Shown: positions 40,773 to 48,547 of the stretch, piece by piece
How positions within the stretch are numbered: the stretch's first letter is position 1
Layout: every line of letters starts with the position of its first letter
Assembly (NCBI RefSeq): GCF_000377785.1
Contig: NZ_KB898724.1
Span: 124,001 to 188,000, forward strand
Length of the DNA: 64,000 nucleotides
Source of the DNA: Thioalkalivibrio sp. ALJ24
Lineage (GTDB): Bacteria > Pseudomonadota > Gammaproteobacteria > Ectothiorhodospirales > Ectothiorhodospiraceae
Direction: 5' to 3'
Notes under the pieces: model-generated
Database searches by the model: none
Told to the model about the DNA's origin: nothing
What the model saw: only the letters and a program-made list of their open reading frames with translations
Made by a program: the position numbers and the translations under genes

Positions 40773-42767
40773 ATGGATACGATCTATCTCCTCATTGTCC
40801 TGGCGCCGCTGGCGGGCGCGATCATTGCCGGCCTGTTCGGTCGTCAGATCGGCCGGGTCGGCGCGCACAGCGTGACCATCGCCGGGGTGGCCATCTCGTT
40901 CCTGCTGTCGCTGGTGGTGTTCTACCAGCACGTGTTCGGCGGGGCGGGCGTCTACAACGAGTCCGTCTACACCTGGATGGTCTCCGACGGCATCCGTTTC
41001 GAGGTCGGCTTCCTGGTCGACAACCTCACCGCGATGATGATGCTGGTGGTGACCTTCGTGTCGCTGATGGTGCACATCTACACCATCGGCTACATGCAGG
41101 ATGACCCGGGTTACCAGCGCTTCTTCGCGTACATCTCGCTGTTCACCTTCTCCATGCTGATGCTGGTGATGGCGAACAACTTCATGCAGCTGTTCTTCGG
41201 CTGGGAGGCCGTGGGGCTGGTGTCGTATCTGCTGATCGGGTTCTGGTACAAGCGCCCGACCGCGATCTACGCCAACATGAAGGCGTTCATCGTCAACCGC
41301 GTCGGCGACTTCGGCTTCCTGATCGGGATCGCCGCGCTGGTGTTCTACACCGGCAGCCTCAACTACACCGAGGTCTTCGCCGAAGGCCAGGCGATGAGCG
41401 AGGCGACCATCACCATCTGGCCGGGCTGGACCTTCGGCCTGCTGGATCTGGCACTGATCTTCCTGTTCATCGGCGCGATGGGCAAGTCCGCGCAGGTGCC
41501 GCTGCACGTGTGGCTGCCGGACTCCATGGAAGGCCCGACCCCGATCTCGGCGCTGATCCACGCCGCGACCATGGTCACCGCGGGCATCTTCATGGTGGCG
41601 CGCATGTCGCCGCTGTACGAGTTCTCGGTGCCGGCGCTGTCGTTCATCCTGATCATCGGCGCGATCACGGCCTTCTTCATGGGTCTGATCGGTCTGGTGC
41701 AGAACGACATCAAGCGCGTGGTCGCGTATTCCACGCTGTCGCAGCTCGGGTACATGACCGTGGCCCTGGGGGCCTCCGCCTACGCCGCCGGCGTGTTCCA
41801 TCTGATGACCCACGCGTTCTTCAAGGCGCTGCTGTTCCTGGCCGCGGGCTCGGTGATCATCGCGATGCACCACCTGCAGGACATGCGTGCCATGGGCGGG
41901 CTGCGCCGGCACATGCCCATCACCTACGTGACCGCGCTGATCGGGTCGTTGGCGCTGATCGGATTCCCGTTCTTCTCCGGCTTCTTCTCCAAGGACGCGA
42001 TCATCGAGGCGGTGGGCTACTCGGAGATCCCGGGGGCCACCTTCGCCTACTGGATGGTGCTGCTGGGCGTGTTCGTGACCGCGCTGTACACCTTCCGCAT
42101 GTTCTTCCTCGTGTTCCACGGGGAGGAACGCTACGACCAGGCGCATCACTACATGCCCGACCACGGGGACGGCGAGGACCACCATCACCATGGCACGCCG
42201 CATCCGCACGAAACCCCGTGGGTGGTCACCCTGCCGCTGATCCTGCTGGCGATCCCGTCGGTGGTGGCCGGCTACTTCATCGGGCCGATGCTGTTCGGGG
42301 ACTTCTTCGCCGATGCGATCCACGTGAAGGAGGCGCAGGACGTCCTCGCGCTGAAGGGCGAGAGCTACACCGGCGTGTTCGGCTTCGTGCTGCAGGGCCT
42401 GATGCTGCCGGCCTTCTGGTTCGCGATGGCGGGCCTGGCCACGGCCTGGTACCTGTACATCAAGCGTCCGGATCTGCCGGCGGTGATCGCCGATCGGCTG
42501 CGGCCGGGTGTGCGCATCCTCGAGGACAAGTACGGCTTTGACCGCTTCAACGACTGGTTCTTCGCCGGTGGCACGCGGCGGCTCGGTCGGTGGCTGTGGC
42601 GCTATGGCGACGCGATGATCATCGACGGCTGGCTGGTCAACGGCACCGCCCGCTCGGTGGGCTGGCTGTCGACCCGCGTGCGCCACGTGCAGACCGGTTT
42701 CCTCTATCACTACGCGTTCGTGATGATCATCGGCCTGCTGGTCCTGATGTTCGCCTTCGTGATCTGA
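40773..42767 (+). CDS. nuoL: NADH-quinone oxidoreductase subunit L
   Basis: Distal antiporter-like proton-pumping subunit with the long lateral helix. The 664-residue product has about 16 transmembrane helices, the conserved FFGWEAVGLVSYLLIGFW (membrane Glu) and SAQVPLHVWLPDSMEGPTPI (Lys). A His-rich, acidic loop at residues 458-479 (10 His) precedes the HETPWVV segment, probably on a solvent-exposed loop. Complete. Confidence 0.98.
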   Translation: MDTIYLLIVLAPLAGAIIAGLFGRQIGRVGAHSVTIAGVAISFLLSLVVFYQHVFGGAGVYNESVYTWMVSDGIRFEVGFLVDNLTAMMMLVVTFVSLMVHIYTIGYMQDDPGYQRFFAYISLFTFSMLMLVMANNFMQLFFGWEAVGLVSYLLIGFWYKRPTAIYANMKAFIVNRVGDFGFLIGIAALVFYTGSLNYTEVFAEGQAMSEATITIWPGWTFGLLDLALIFLFIGAMGKSAQVPLHVWLPDSMEGPTPISALIHAATMVTAGIFMVARMSPLYEFSVPALSFILIIGAITAFFMGLIGLVQNDIKRVVAYSTLSQLGYMTVALGASAYAAGVFHLMTHAFFKALLFLAAGSVIIAMHHLQDMRAMGGLRRHMPITYVTALIGSLALIGFPFFSGFFSKDAIIEAVGYSEIPGATFAYWMVLLGVFVTALYTFRMFFLVFHGEERYDQAHHYMPDHGDGEDHHHHGTPHPHETPWVVTLPLILLAIPSVVAGYFIGPMLFGDFFADAIHVKEAQDVLALKGESYTGVFGFVLQGLMLPAFWFAMAGLATAWYLYIKRPDLPAVIADRLRPGVRILEDKYGFDRFNDWFFAGGTRRLGRWLWRYGDAMIIDGWLVNGTARSVGWLSTRVRHVQTGFLYHYAFVMIIGLLVLMFAFVI

Positions 42768-42779
42768 GAGGTTTCGACG

Positions 42780-42830
42780 ATGTTCGCCGCGAAGACCTCC
42801 GCTGTTTCAAGGAACGACCATGTTTGCTGA
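42780..42830 (+). other. Tiny 16-codon ORF between nuoL and nuoM
   Basis: ATG at 42780 follows GAGAGG and reads [16 protein letters not shown] to a TGA at 42830. It covers the nuoM ribosome binding site and stops eleven bases inside nuoM. It might couple nuoL and nuoM translation, or be chance. No known homologue. Confidence 0.2.
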
Positions 42831-44334
42831 CTGGCCCATTCTGAGTCTGTTGATCTGGCTGCCGATCCTCGGCGGCTTCCTGACGCTTGCCGCCGGGCGC
42901 GATGCGCCGGTGGTGGCCCGGCGCCTGGGCCTCAGCGTGGCCGTGGCCACCTTCGTGGCAAGCCTGCCGCTGTGGTTCCTGTTCGAGCGGGGGACCGCCG
43001 ACATGCAGTTCCAGGAGGTTGCTTCCTGGATCCCGGCGTTCAACGTGAACTACCACCTCGGGGTGGACGGCATCTCCATGCCGCTGATCCTGCTGACCAC
43101 GCTGATCACCGTGGTCGTGGTGATCGCGGCGTGGGAGTCGGTCAAGGACCGGATCGCGTACTACCTGTCCGCGATGCTGATCATGGAAGGCCTGATGATC
43201 GGCATGTTCGCGGCGATGGACGCGGTGCTGTTCTACGTGTTCTTCGAGGCGATGCTGATCCCGATGTTCCTGGTGATCGGGATCTGGGGCGGGCCCCGGC
43301 GCGTCTACGCGACCATCAAGTTCTTCTTGTACACGTTCCTCGGCTCGGTGTTCATGCTGGTCGCGCTGATCTACATGTACACCCAGTCGGGCAGCTTCCT
43401 GATCCAGGACTTCCATGATCTGCCGCTGGGCATGACCGCGCAGATCCTGATCTTCCTGGCCTTCTTCGCCGCCTTCGCGGTGAAGATCCCGATGTTCCCG
43501 GTGCATACCTGGCTGCCGGATGCGCACGTGGAGGCGCCCACCGGCGGCTCGGTGATCCTGGCGGCGATCATGCTGAAGATCGGGGGCTATGGCTTCCTGC
43601 GCTTCTCGCTGCCCATCACACCGGACGCCTCGGCGGTGCTGGACACCCTGATGATCGTGCTGTCGCTGATCGCGGTGGTGTACATCGGCGTGGTGGCCCT
43701 GATCCAGAGCGACATGAAGAAGCTGATCGCGTATTCGTCGATCGCGCACATGGGCTTCGTGACCCTGGGCTTCTTCCTCGCGTTCTACATCTACTCCAAT
43801 ACCGGTGACTGGCAGGGCGCGTCGCTGGGGATCGCCGGCGGCATGGTGCAGATGATCTCGCACGGCTTCATCTCCGCGGCGATGTTCCTCGCGGTGGGCG
43901 TGCTCTACGACCGCCTGCACAGCCGCCAGATCGCGGATTACGGCGGCGTGGTCAACACCATGCCGTGGTTCGCCGCCTTCTTCGTGCTGTTCGCGATGGC
44001 CAATACCGGCCTGCCGGGGACCTCCGGCTTCGTCGGCGAGTTCATGGTCATCCTGGCCGCCTTCAAGGCCGATTTCTGGATCGCCTTCCTGGCCGCGACC
44101 ACGCTGATCCTGGCCGCGGGCTACACCCTGTGGCTGGTCAAGCGCGTGATCTTCGGTGCGGTGGCCAGCGAGAAGGTGGCCGGCCTGTCCGACATGAACC
44201 GGCGCGAATTCTTCCTGATGGGGCTGCTGGCGTTCTTCACGCTGCTGCTGGGCGTGTGGCCGGCACCGCTGCTGGAAGTGATGAACGCGACCATCGACAA
44301 CCTCGTGGCGCATATCGCGCACTCGAAGCTCTGA
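42820..44334 (+). CDS. nuoM: NADH-quinone oxidoreductase subunit M
   Basis: Middle antiporter-like proton-pumping subunit. The 504-residue product has about 14 transmembrane helices, the conserved [17 protein letters not shown] (membrane Glu) and [20 protein letters not shown] (Lys, His). The ATG at 42820 follows AAGGAACGACC. 52-base gap after nuoL. Confidence 0.98.
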   Translation: MFADWPILSLLIWLPILGGFLTLAAGRDAPVVARRLGLSVAVATFVASLPLWFLFERGTADMQFQEVASWIPAFNVNYHLGVDGISMPLILLTTLITVVVVIAAWESVKDRIAYYLSAMLIMEGLMIGMFAAMDAVLFYVFFEAMLIPMFLVIGIWGGPRRVYATIKFFLYTFLGSVFMLVALIYMYTQSGSFLIQDFHDLPLGMTAQILIFLAFFAAFAVKIPMFPVHTWLPDAHVEAPTGGSVILAAIMLKIGGYGFLRFSLPITPDASAVLDTLMIVLSLIAVVYIGVVALIQSDMKKLIAYSSIAHMGFVTLGFFLAFYIYSNTGDWQGASLGIAGGMVQMISHGFISAAMFLAVGVLYDRLHSRQIADYGGVVNTMPWFAAFFVLFAMANTGLPGTSGFVGEFMVILAAFKADFWIAFLAATTLILAAGYTLWLVKRVIFGAVASEKVAGLSDMNRREFFLMGLLAFFTLLLGVWPAPLLEVMNATIDNLVAHIAHSKL

Positions 44335-44347
44335 ACGGACGCCTGAC

Positions 44348-45796
44348 ATGAATTTCGAGATTCCTGCCTTTCTGCCCGCCGTTCCCGAGATGTTCGTGCT
44401 CGGGATGGCGTGCTTCATCCTGATACTGGATGCGTTCCTGCCGGATTCGCGCCGCGACATCACCTACGGCCTGGTGCAGGCGACCCTGGTGGGCGCCGCG
44501 GTGCTGACCCTGTGGCTGGCCGGGCCGGAGGTCGAGCTGACCTTCAGCGACAGCTTCATCAAGGATCCGATGAGCGATGTACTGAAGGTCGCGGTATATG
44601 TGACGAGCTTCTTCGTGTTCCTGTATTCGCGTCCGTATCTGATGGCGCGCGGGATCCACAAGGGCGAGTTCTACATCCTCGGCCTGTTCGCGGTCCTGGG
44701 GATGATGATCATGATCTCCGGGCACAACCTGCTGACGCTTTACCTGGGCCTGGAGCTGCTGTCGCTGTCGTCCTATGCGCTGGTGGCCTTCTGGCGCGAC
44801 AACACCCGCGCCACCGAGGCGGCGATGAAATACTTCGTCCTGGGGGCGCTGGCTTCCGGTCTGCTGCTGTACGGCATGTCGATGATCTACGGCATGACCG
44901 GGTCGCTGGACATCGCGGTGATCGCCTCCGAACTGACCGCGGCGGACGACACCATGAACGTCCCGCTGGTGTTCGGGCTGGTGTTCCTGGTGGTCGCGAT
45001 CGCGTTCAAGCTGGGGGCCGTGCCGTTCCACATGTGGGTGCCGGACGTCTATGACGGGGCGCCGACGGCGGTGACGCTGTTCATCGCCACCGCGCCCAAG
45101 ATCGCGGCATTCGCGTTCCTGATGCGCCTGCTGGTGGAGGGCATGGGACCGATGCATGCCGACTGGCAGGGGATGCTGATCATCCTGACCGTCCTGTCGC
45201 TGGCGGTGGGTAACGTGATCGCGATCGCGCAGACCAGCATCAAGCGGATGTTCGCGTATTCGACCATCGCGCATATCGGCTTCCTGTTCATGGGGATCCT
45301 GGCGGGTACCGAATCCGGGTACGCCTCGGCGATGTTCTACGTAATCGTCTACGCCCTGACTGCGGCGGGTGGTTTCGGCATGATCGTATTCCTGTCGCGT
45401 CAGGGCTACGAGGCGGACCGCATTGACGATTTCGCCGGCCTGGCCCGACGCAATCCGTGGTTCGCGTTCATCATGCTGCTGCTGCTGTTCTCGATGGCCG
45501 GGGTGCCGCCGACCGTGGGCTTCTACGCGAAGCTGGCGGTGATCCAGGCGGCCCTGGGGGCCGGCCTGGTCTGGCTGGGTGTGGTCGCGGTGATCTTCTC
45601 CATCATCGGTGCGTTCTACTACCTGCGCGTGGTGAAGATCATGTTCTTCGACGAACCGAAGGAGGACGCCAGCGAACCGGTCCAGCCTTCCGGGGCCCTG
45701 GCCACCGCGCTCAGTGTGAACGGGCTCGCGGTGCTGTTGCTGGGAATTTTCCCGGGGCTTCTGCTGTCCGTTACCCACTACGCCATCATCGGCTGA
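44348..45796 (+). CDS. nuoN: NADH-quinone oxidoreductase subunit N
   Basis: Third antiporter-like subunit, closest to NuoK. The 482-residue product has about 14 transmembrane helices, [18 protein letters not shown] (membrane Glu) and [20 protein letters not shown] (Lys). Last canonical nuo gene; a DUF2818 gene follows after 18 bases. Confidence 0.98.
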   Translation: MNFEIPAFLPAVPEMFVLGMACFILILDAFLPDSRRDITYGLVQATLVGAAVLTLWLAGPEVELTFSDSFIKDPMSDVLKVAVYVTSFFVFLYSRPYLMARGIHKGEFYILGLFAVLGMMIMISGHNLLTLYLGLELLSLSSYALVAFWRDNTRATEAAMKYFVLGALASGLLLYGMSMIYGMTGSLDIAVIASELTAADDTMNVPLVFGLVFLVVAIAFKLGAVPFHMWVPDVYDGAPTAVTLFIATAPKIAAFAFLMRLLVEGMGPMHADWQGMLIILTVLSLAVGNVIAIAQTSIKRMFAYSTIAHIGFLFMGILAGTESGYASAMFYVIVYALTAAGGFGMIVFLSRQGYEADRIDDFAGLARRNPWFAFIMLLLLFSMAGVPPTVGFYAKLAVIQAALGAGLVWLGVVAVIFSIIGAFYYLRVVKIMFFDEPKEDASEPVQPSGALATALSVNGLAVLLLGIFPGLLLSVTHYAIIG

Positions 45797-45814
45797 TCGA
45801 GCCCGGAGGAACCG

Positions 45815-46159
45815 TTGAATCAACTGATCCCGTTTGAGGCCCTGGTCTGGGGGTTCGTGGCGTTTGCCTTTGTGGCCGCCAATCTGCCTTGGCTGACCGA
45901 TCGCATCGGACTGATGTTTCTGCCGTCCAGCGGGACCAAGGGGGCGTGGACCCGGATATTCGAATGGCTGGCCCTGTTCCTGCTGGTCGGGCTGATCGGC
46001 AAGGGGCTGGAATACCAGGCCACCGGAAGCGTGCATGCGCAGGGCTGGGAGTTCTACGTGATCACGCTGTCGATGTTCGCGGTGTTCGCGATCCCGGGTT
46101 TCATCTGGCGCCACGACCTGCGTCCGCATCTGCGCCAGCGTGCGCGGCGGGCGCGCTGA
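45815..46159 (+). CDS. DUF2818 family membrane protein
   Basis: A 114-residue protein with about three transmembrane helices (6-25, 46-66, 78-98) and the family pattern FVAANLPWLTDR near the start and GFIWRHDLRP near the end. Function unknown. It starts at TTG with a clear GGAGGAACC upstream, 18 bases after nuoN, so it is probably the last gene of the nuo operon. The family typically follows nuoN in betaproteobacteria and some gammaproteobacteria, which suggests a role in complex I assembly or stability, but this is inference. Confidence 0.85.
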   Translation: MNQLIPFEALVWGFVAFAFVAANLPWLTDRIGLMFLPSSGTKGAWTRIFEWLALFLLVGLIGKGLEYQATGSVHAQGWEFYVITLSMFAVFAIPGFIWRHDLRPHLRQRARRAR

Positions 46160-46177
46160 GTCCCGCAAGATCGGGGC

Positions 46178-46206
46178 TTGCATGGGTGAAGAAGCGTTGG
46201 TATAGT
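46178..46206 (+). promoter_or_regulatory. Sigma-70 promoter of tRNA-fMet
   Basis: TTGCAT (46178-46183), exactly 17 bases, TATAGT (46201-46206). The tRNA begins 13 bases after the -10. Both hexamers are near consensus; a strong stable-RNA promoter that may also feed rimP-nusA-infB by readthrough. Confidence 0.8.
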
Positions 46207-46219
46207 CTCGATTCTCGGA

Positions 46220-46296
46220 TGCGGGGTGGAGCAGTCTGGCAGCTCGTCGGGCTCATAACCCGAAGGTCGCAGGTTCAAATCCTGCCCCCGCTACCA
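46220..46296 (+). tRNA. Initiator tRNA-fMet (CAT anticodon)
   Basis: 77 bases with encoded CCA, anticodon CAT at 46254-46256. Initiator marks are present: three consecutive G-C pairs in the anticodon stem (GGG/CCC in TCGGGCTCATAACCCGA), and no Watson-Crick pair at 1-72 (T1 against T72; E. coli has C against A). It is the equivalent of E. coli metY, which also heads the rimP-nusA-infB operon. Confidence 0.96.
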
Positions 46297-46302
46297 GTTT
46301 CC

Positions 46303-46329
46303 AAAAGGGCCCCTTCGCGGGGCCTTTTT
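46303..46329 (+). terminator. Terminator after tRNA-fMet
   Basis: GGCCCC (46308-46313), loop TTCGC, GGGGCC (46319-46324), then five T residues, flanked by A/T pairs. Seven bases after the tRNA end. Confidence 0.88.
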
Positions 46330-46395
46330 GTTAGGGCCGCGCTCCCGCGCGCCAGCAGGCTTCGAGCTGCAGCCTGTATCCATTACGGAAGGTGT

Positions 46396-46421
46396 AAAGG
46401 GGCGTTTAACGCCCTTTTTTT
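46396..46421 (+). terminator. Second terminator ahead of rimP
   Basis: GGGCG (46400-46404), loop TTTAA, CGCCC (46410-46414), then seven T residues, with AAA before the stem. It lies 48 bases before rimP, so rimP-nusA-infB must depend on readthrough, antitermination or a promoter I cannot see. Confidence 0.85.
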
Positions 46422-46468
46422 GTTTCCGGACTTCGTACCGGCGCTGTGGAATCGAGGTGGACGACCCT

Positions 46469-46936
46469 TTGTCCGAGCAGGTGGAACAACTCAGATTACT
46501 CCTGGAACCCGTGGTCGAGGGCCAGGGCTTCCGCCTGTGGGGCATCGAGCATCACCCGGGCTCGAAGCCGCAGATGCTGCGGATCTACATCGATGCGGAT
46601 GCCGGGGTCACGGTCGATGACTGTGCCCGGGTCAGCGAGCAGGTCAGTGCCGTGCTCGACGTGGAAGAACCGATCCGGGCGGATTACACCCTGGAGGTCT
46701 CCAGTCCCGGGATCGAGCGCCCCCTATTTACGCCGGAACAGTTCCGCGCCTACGTCGGGCACGGGGTCAAGGTGCGCCTGACCTGGCCCGAGCACGGGCG
46801 ACGGAATTTCCGTGGGCGTTTGCTGTCGGCGGATGACACCATGATCGAGGTGGCGGTCGACGGCATGGCCTACGAGCTGCCGCTGTCGGCCATCCACAAC
46901 GCGCGCGTGCTGGACGACGGCCCGGGGGCGCAATGA
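46469..46936 (+). CDS. rimP: Ribosome maturation factor RimP
   Basis: Needed for 30S subunit maturation. The 155-residue product has the alpha/beta N-terminal domain (VVEGQGFRLWGIE, LRIYIDADAGVTVDDCARVSEQVSAVLD), the signature YTLEVSSPGIERPL, and a C-terminal Sm-like beta barrel. No ATG is available: the frame runs up to 46328 without one near the homology. A TTG at 46469 gives (M)-S-E-Q-V-E-Q-L-R-L-L-L, matching the Pseudomonas start, with GAGGTGG just upstream; a GTG at 46457 is the alternative. Confidence 0.93.
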   Translation: MSEQVEQLRLLLEPVVEGQGFRLWGIEHHPGSKPQMLRIYIDADAGVTVDDCARVSEQVSAVLDVEEPIRADYTLEVSSPGIERPLFTPEQFRAYVGHGVKVRLTWPEHGRRNFRGRLLSADDTMIEVAVDGMAYELPLSAIHNARVLDDGPGAQ

Positions 46937-46987
46937 TGAACAACCTGATGTCGACAGACGACTGTCGAGGCTGCGAAGAGGCATGAC

Positions 46988-48481
46988 ATGAACAAGGAGA
47001 TCCTGCTGGTCGTCGACGCCGTATCCAATGAAAAGGGCGTCGACAAGGGCGTCATTTTCGAGGCCCTGGAATCGGCCCTGGCGATGGCGACGCGCAAGTA
47101 TCATGGCGGCCGCATGGACGTGCGCGTCAGCATCGACCGTGAAAGCGGCGACTACGAGGCCTATCGCCGCTGGACGGTGGTGGACGACGAGGATCCCGAG
47201 TTCGAATCGCCGGACTATCAGATGCTGCTGTCCTACGCGCAGCAGCAATACCCGGAGATCCAGATCGGCGAGGTGATCGAGGAGCCCGTCGAGGCGGTCG
47301 ATTTCGGGCGCATCGCGGCGCAGACCGCCAAGCAGGTGATCGTGCAGAAGGTGCGCGACGCCGAGCGTCAGAAGGTGGTCGAGGAGTACGAGGACCGCGT
47401 CGGGACCCTGGTGATGGGGATCGTGAAGCGCACCGACCGGAACGGCACGTACGTGGACCTGGGCAACAATGCGGAGGCCCTGATCCCGCGCGAACACATG
47501 ATCCCGCGCGAGACCGTGCGTACCAACGATCGCCTGCGCGGCTATCTCAAGGAGATCCGGCCGGACGCGCGCGGACCGCAGCTGATCCTCAGCCGCACCG
47601 CGCCGGAGTTCCTGATCGAGCTGTTCAAGCTGGAGGTCCCGGAGGTCGGGCAGGGCGTGATCGACATCCTCGGCGCGGCGCGCGATCCGGGTATGCGCGC
47701 GAAGATCGCGGTGCGCTCGAACGACCCGCGCCTGGATCCGGTCGGCGCCTGCGTCGGCATGCGCGGGTCGCGCGTGCAGTCGGTCTCCAACGAGCTGGCC
47801 GGTGAGCGCATCGACATCATCGTCTGGGACGAAAATCCCGCGCAGTTCGTGATCAACGCGATGTCGCCGGCCGAGGTGCTGTCGATCGTGGTCGACGAGG
47901 AAAAGCAGTCGATGGACATCGCGGTGGCCGAGGACAAGCTGTCGCTGGCGATCGGCCGCGGCGGGCAGAACATCCGCCTGGCCTCGCAGCTGACCGGCTG
48001 GGAACTCAACGTGATGACCGAGGAACAGGCCGAGGAGAAGAGCGAGGCCGAGGCGCGGCAGCTGGTGACCTTCTTCATGGAGTCGCTGGACGTCGACGAG
48101 GAGGTCGCCGGGATCCTGGTGCAGGAAGGCTTCAGCACGCTGGACGAAGTGGCCTACGTGGAAGAGGCCGAGCTGCTGTCGATCGAGGAATTCGACGAGG
48201 ATATGGTGGCCGAGCTGCGCAACCGCGCCAGCGATGCGCTGCTGACCCGGGCCATCGCGGCGCAGGACGGCGGGGGCGGCGAACCGGCCGAGGATCTGCT
48301 GAACATGGATGGCATGACCCTGGCGCTGGCCAACCGGCTTGCGGCCAGCGGCGTATGCACCATGGAGGATCTGGCCGAGCAGGCGGCCGACGATGTGGTG
48401 GAAATGCTGGGCATCTCCGAGCAGGAGGCGTCCGAGCTGATCATGACGGCGCGCGCCCCCTGGTTTGAAACCGGGGAATGA
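46988..48481 (+). CDS. nusA: Transcription termination/antitermination factor NusA
   Basis: Binds RNA polymerase and nascent RNA, modulating pausing, termination and antitermination. The 497-residue product (E. coli 495) has an N-terminal polymerase-binding domain (1-130), an S1 domain (about 135-200, [22 protein letters not shown]), KH1 and KH2 (about 205-350, with [13 protein letters not shown] and [13 protein letters not shown]), and two C-terminal acidic repeats (about 365-497) as in other proteobacteria. In E. coli NusA autoregulates this operon. Confidence 0.98.
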   Translation: MNKEILLVVDAVSNEKGVDKGVIFEALESALAMATRKYHGGRMDVRVSIDRESGDYEAYRRWTVVDDEDPEFESPDYQMLLSYAQQQYPEIQIGEVIEEPVEAVDFGRIAAQTAKQVIVQKVRDAERQKVVEEYEDRVGTLVMGIVKRTDRNGTYVDLGNNAEALIPREHMIPRETVRTNDRLRGYLKEIRPDARGPQLILSRTAPEFLIELFKLEVPEVGQGVIDILGAARDPGMRAKIAVRSNDPRLDPVGACVGMRGSRVQSVSNELAGERIDIIVWDENPAQFVINAMSPAEVLSIVVDEEKQSMDIAVAEDKLSLAIGRGGQNIRLASQLTGWELNVMTEEQAEEKSEAEARQLVTFFMESLDVDEEVAGILVQEGFSTLDEVAYVEEAELLSIEEFDEDMVAELRNRASDALLTRAIAAQDGGGGEPAEDLLNMDGMTLALANRLAASGVCTMEDLAEQAADDVVEMLGISEQEASELIMTARAPWFETGE

Positions 48482-48547
48482 TCGCGACGCAGCGGCGATG
48501 ATCGGACAGCGGCACGCCGGAACAGAATCAGGAATGGAGGTAGCGCC

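Noticed and set aside
40470-42710. 746-residue minus-strand open frame antisense to nuoK-nuoL
   Set aside because: Rich in His, Gln, Arg, Glu and Asp, the usual mirror of membrane-protein codons; not a gene.
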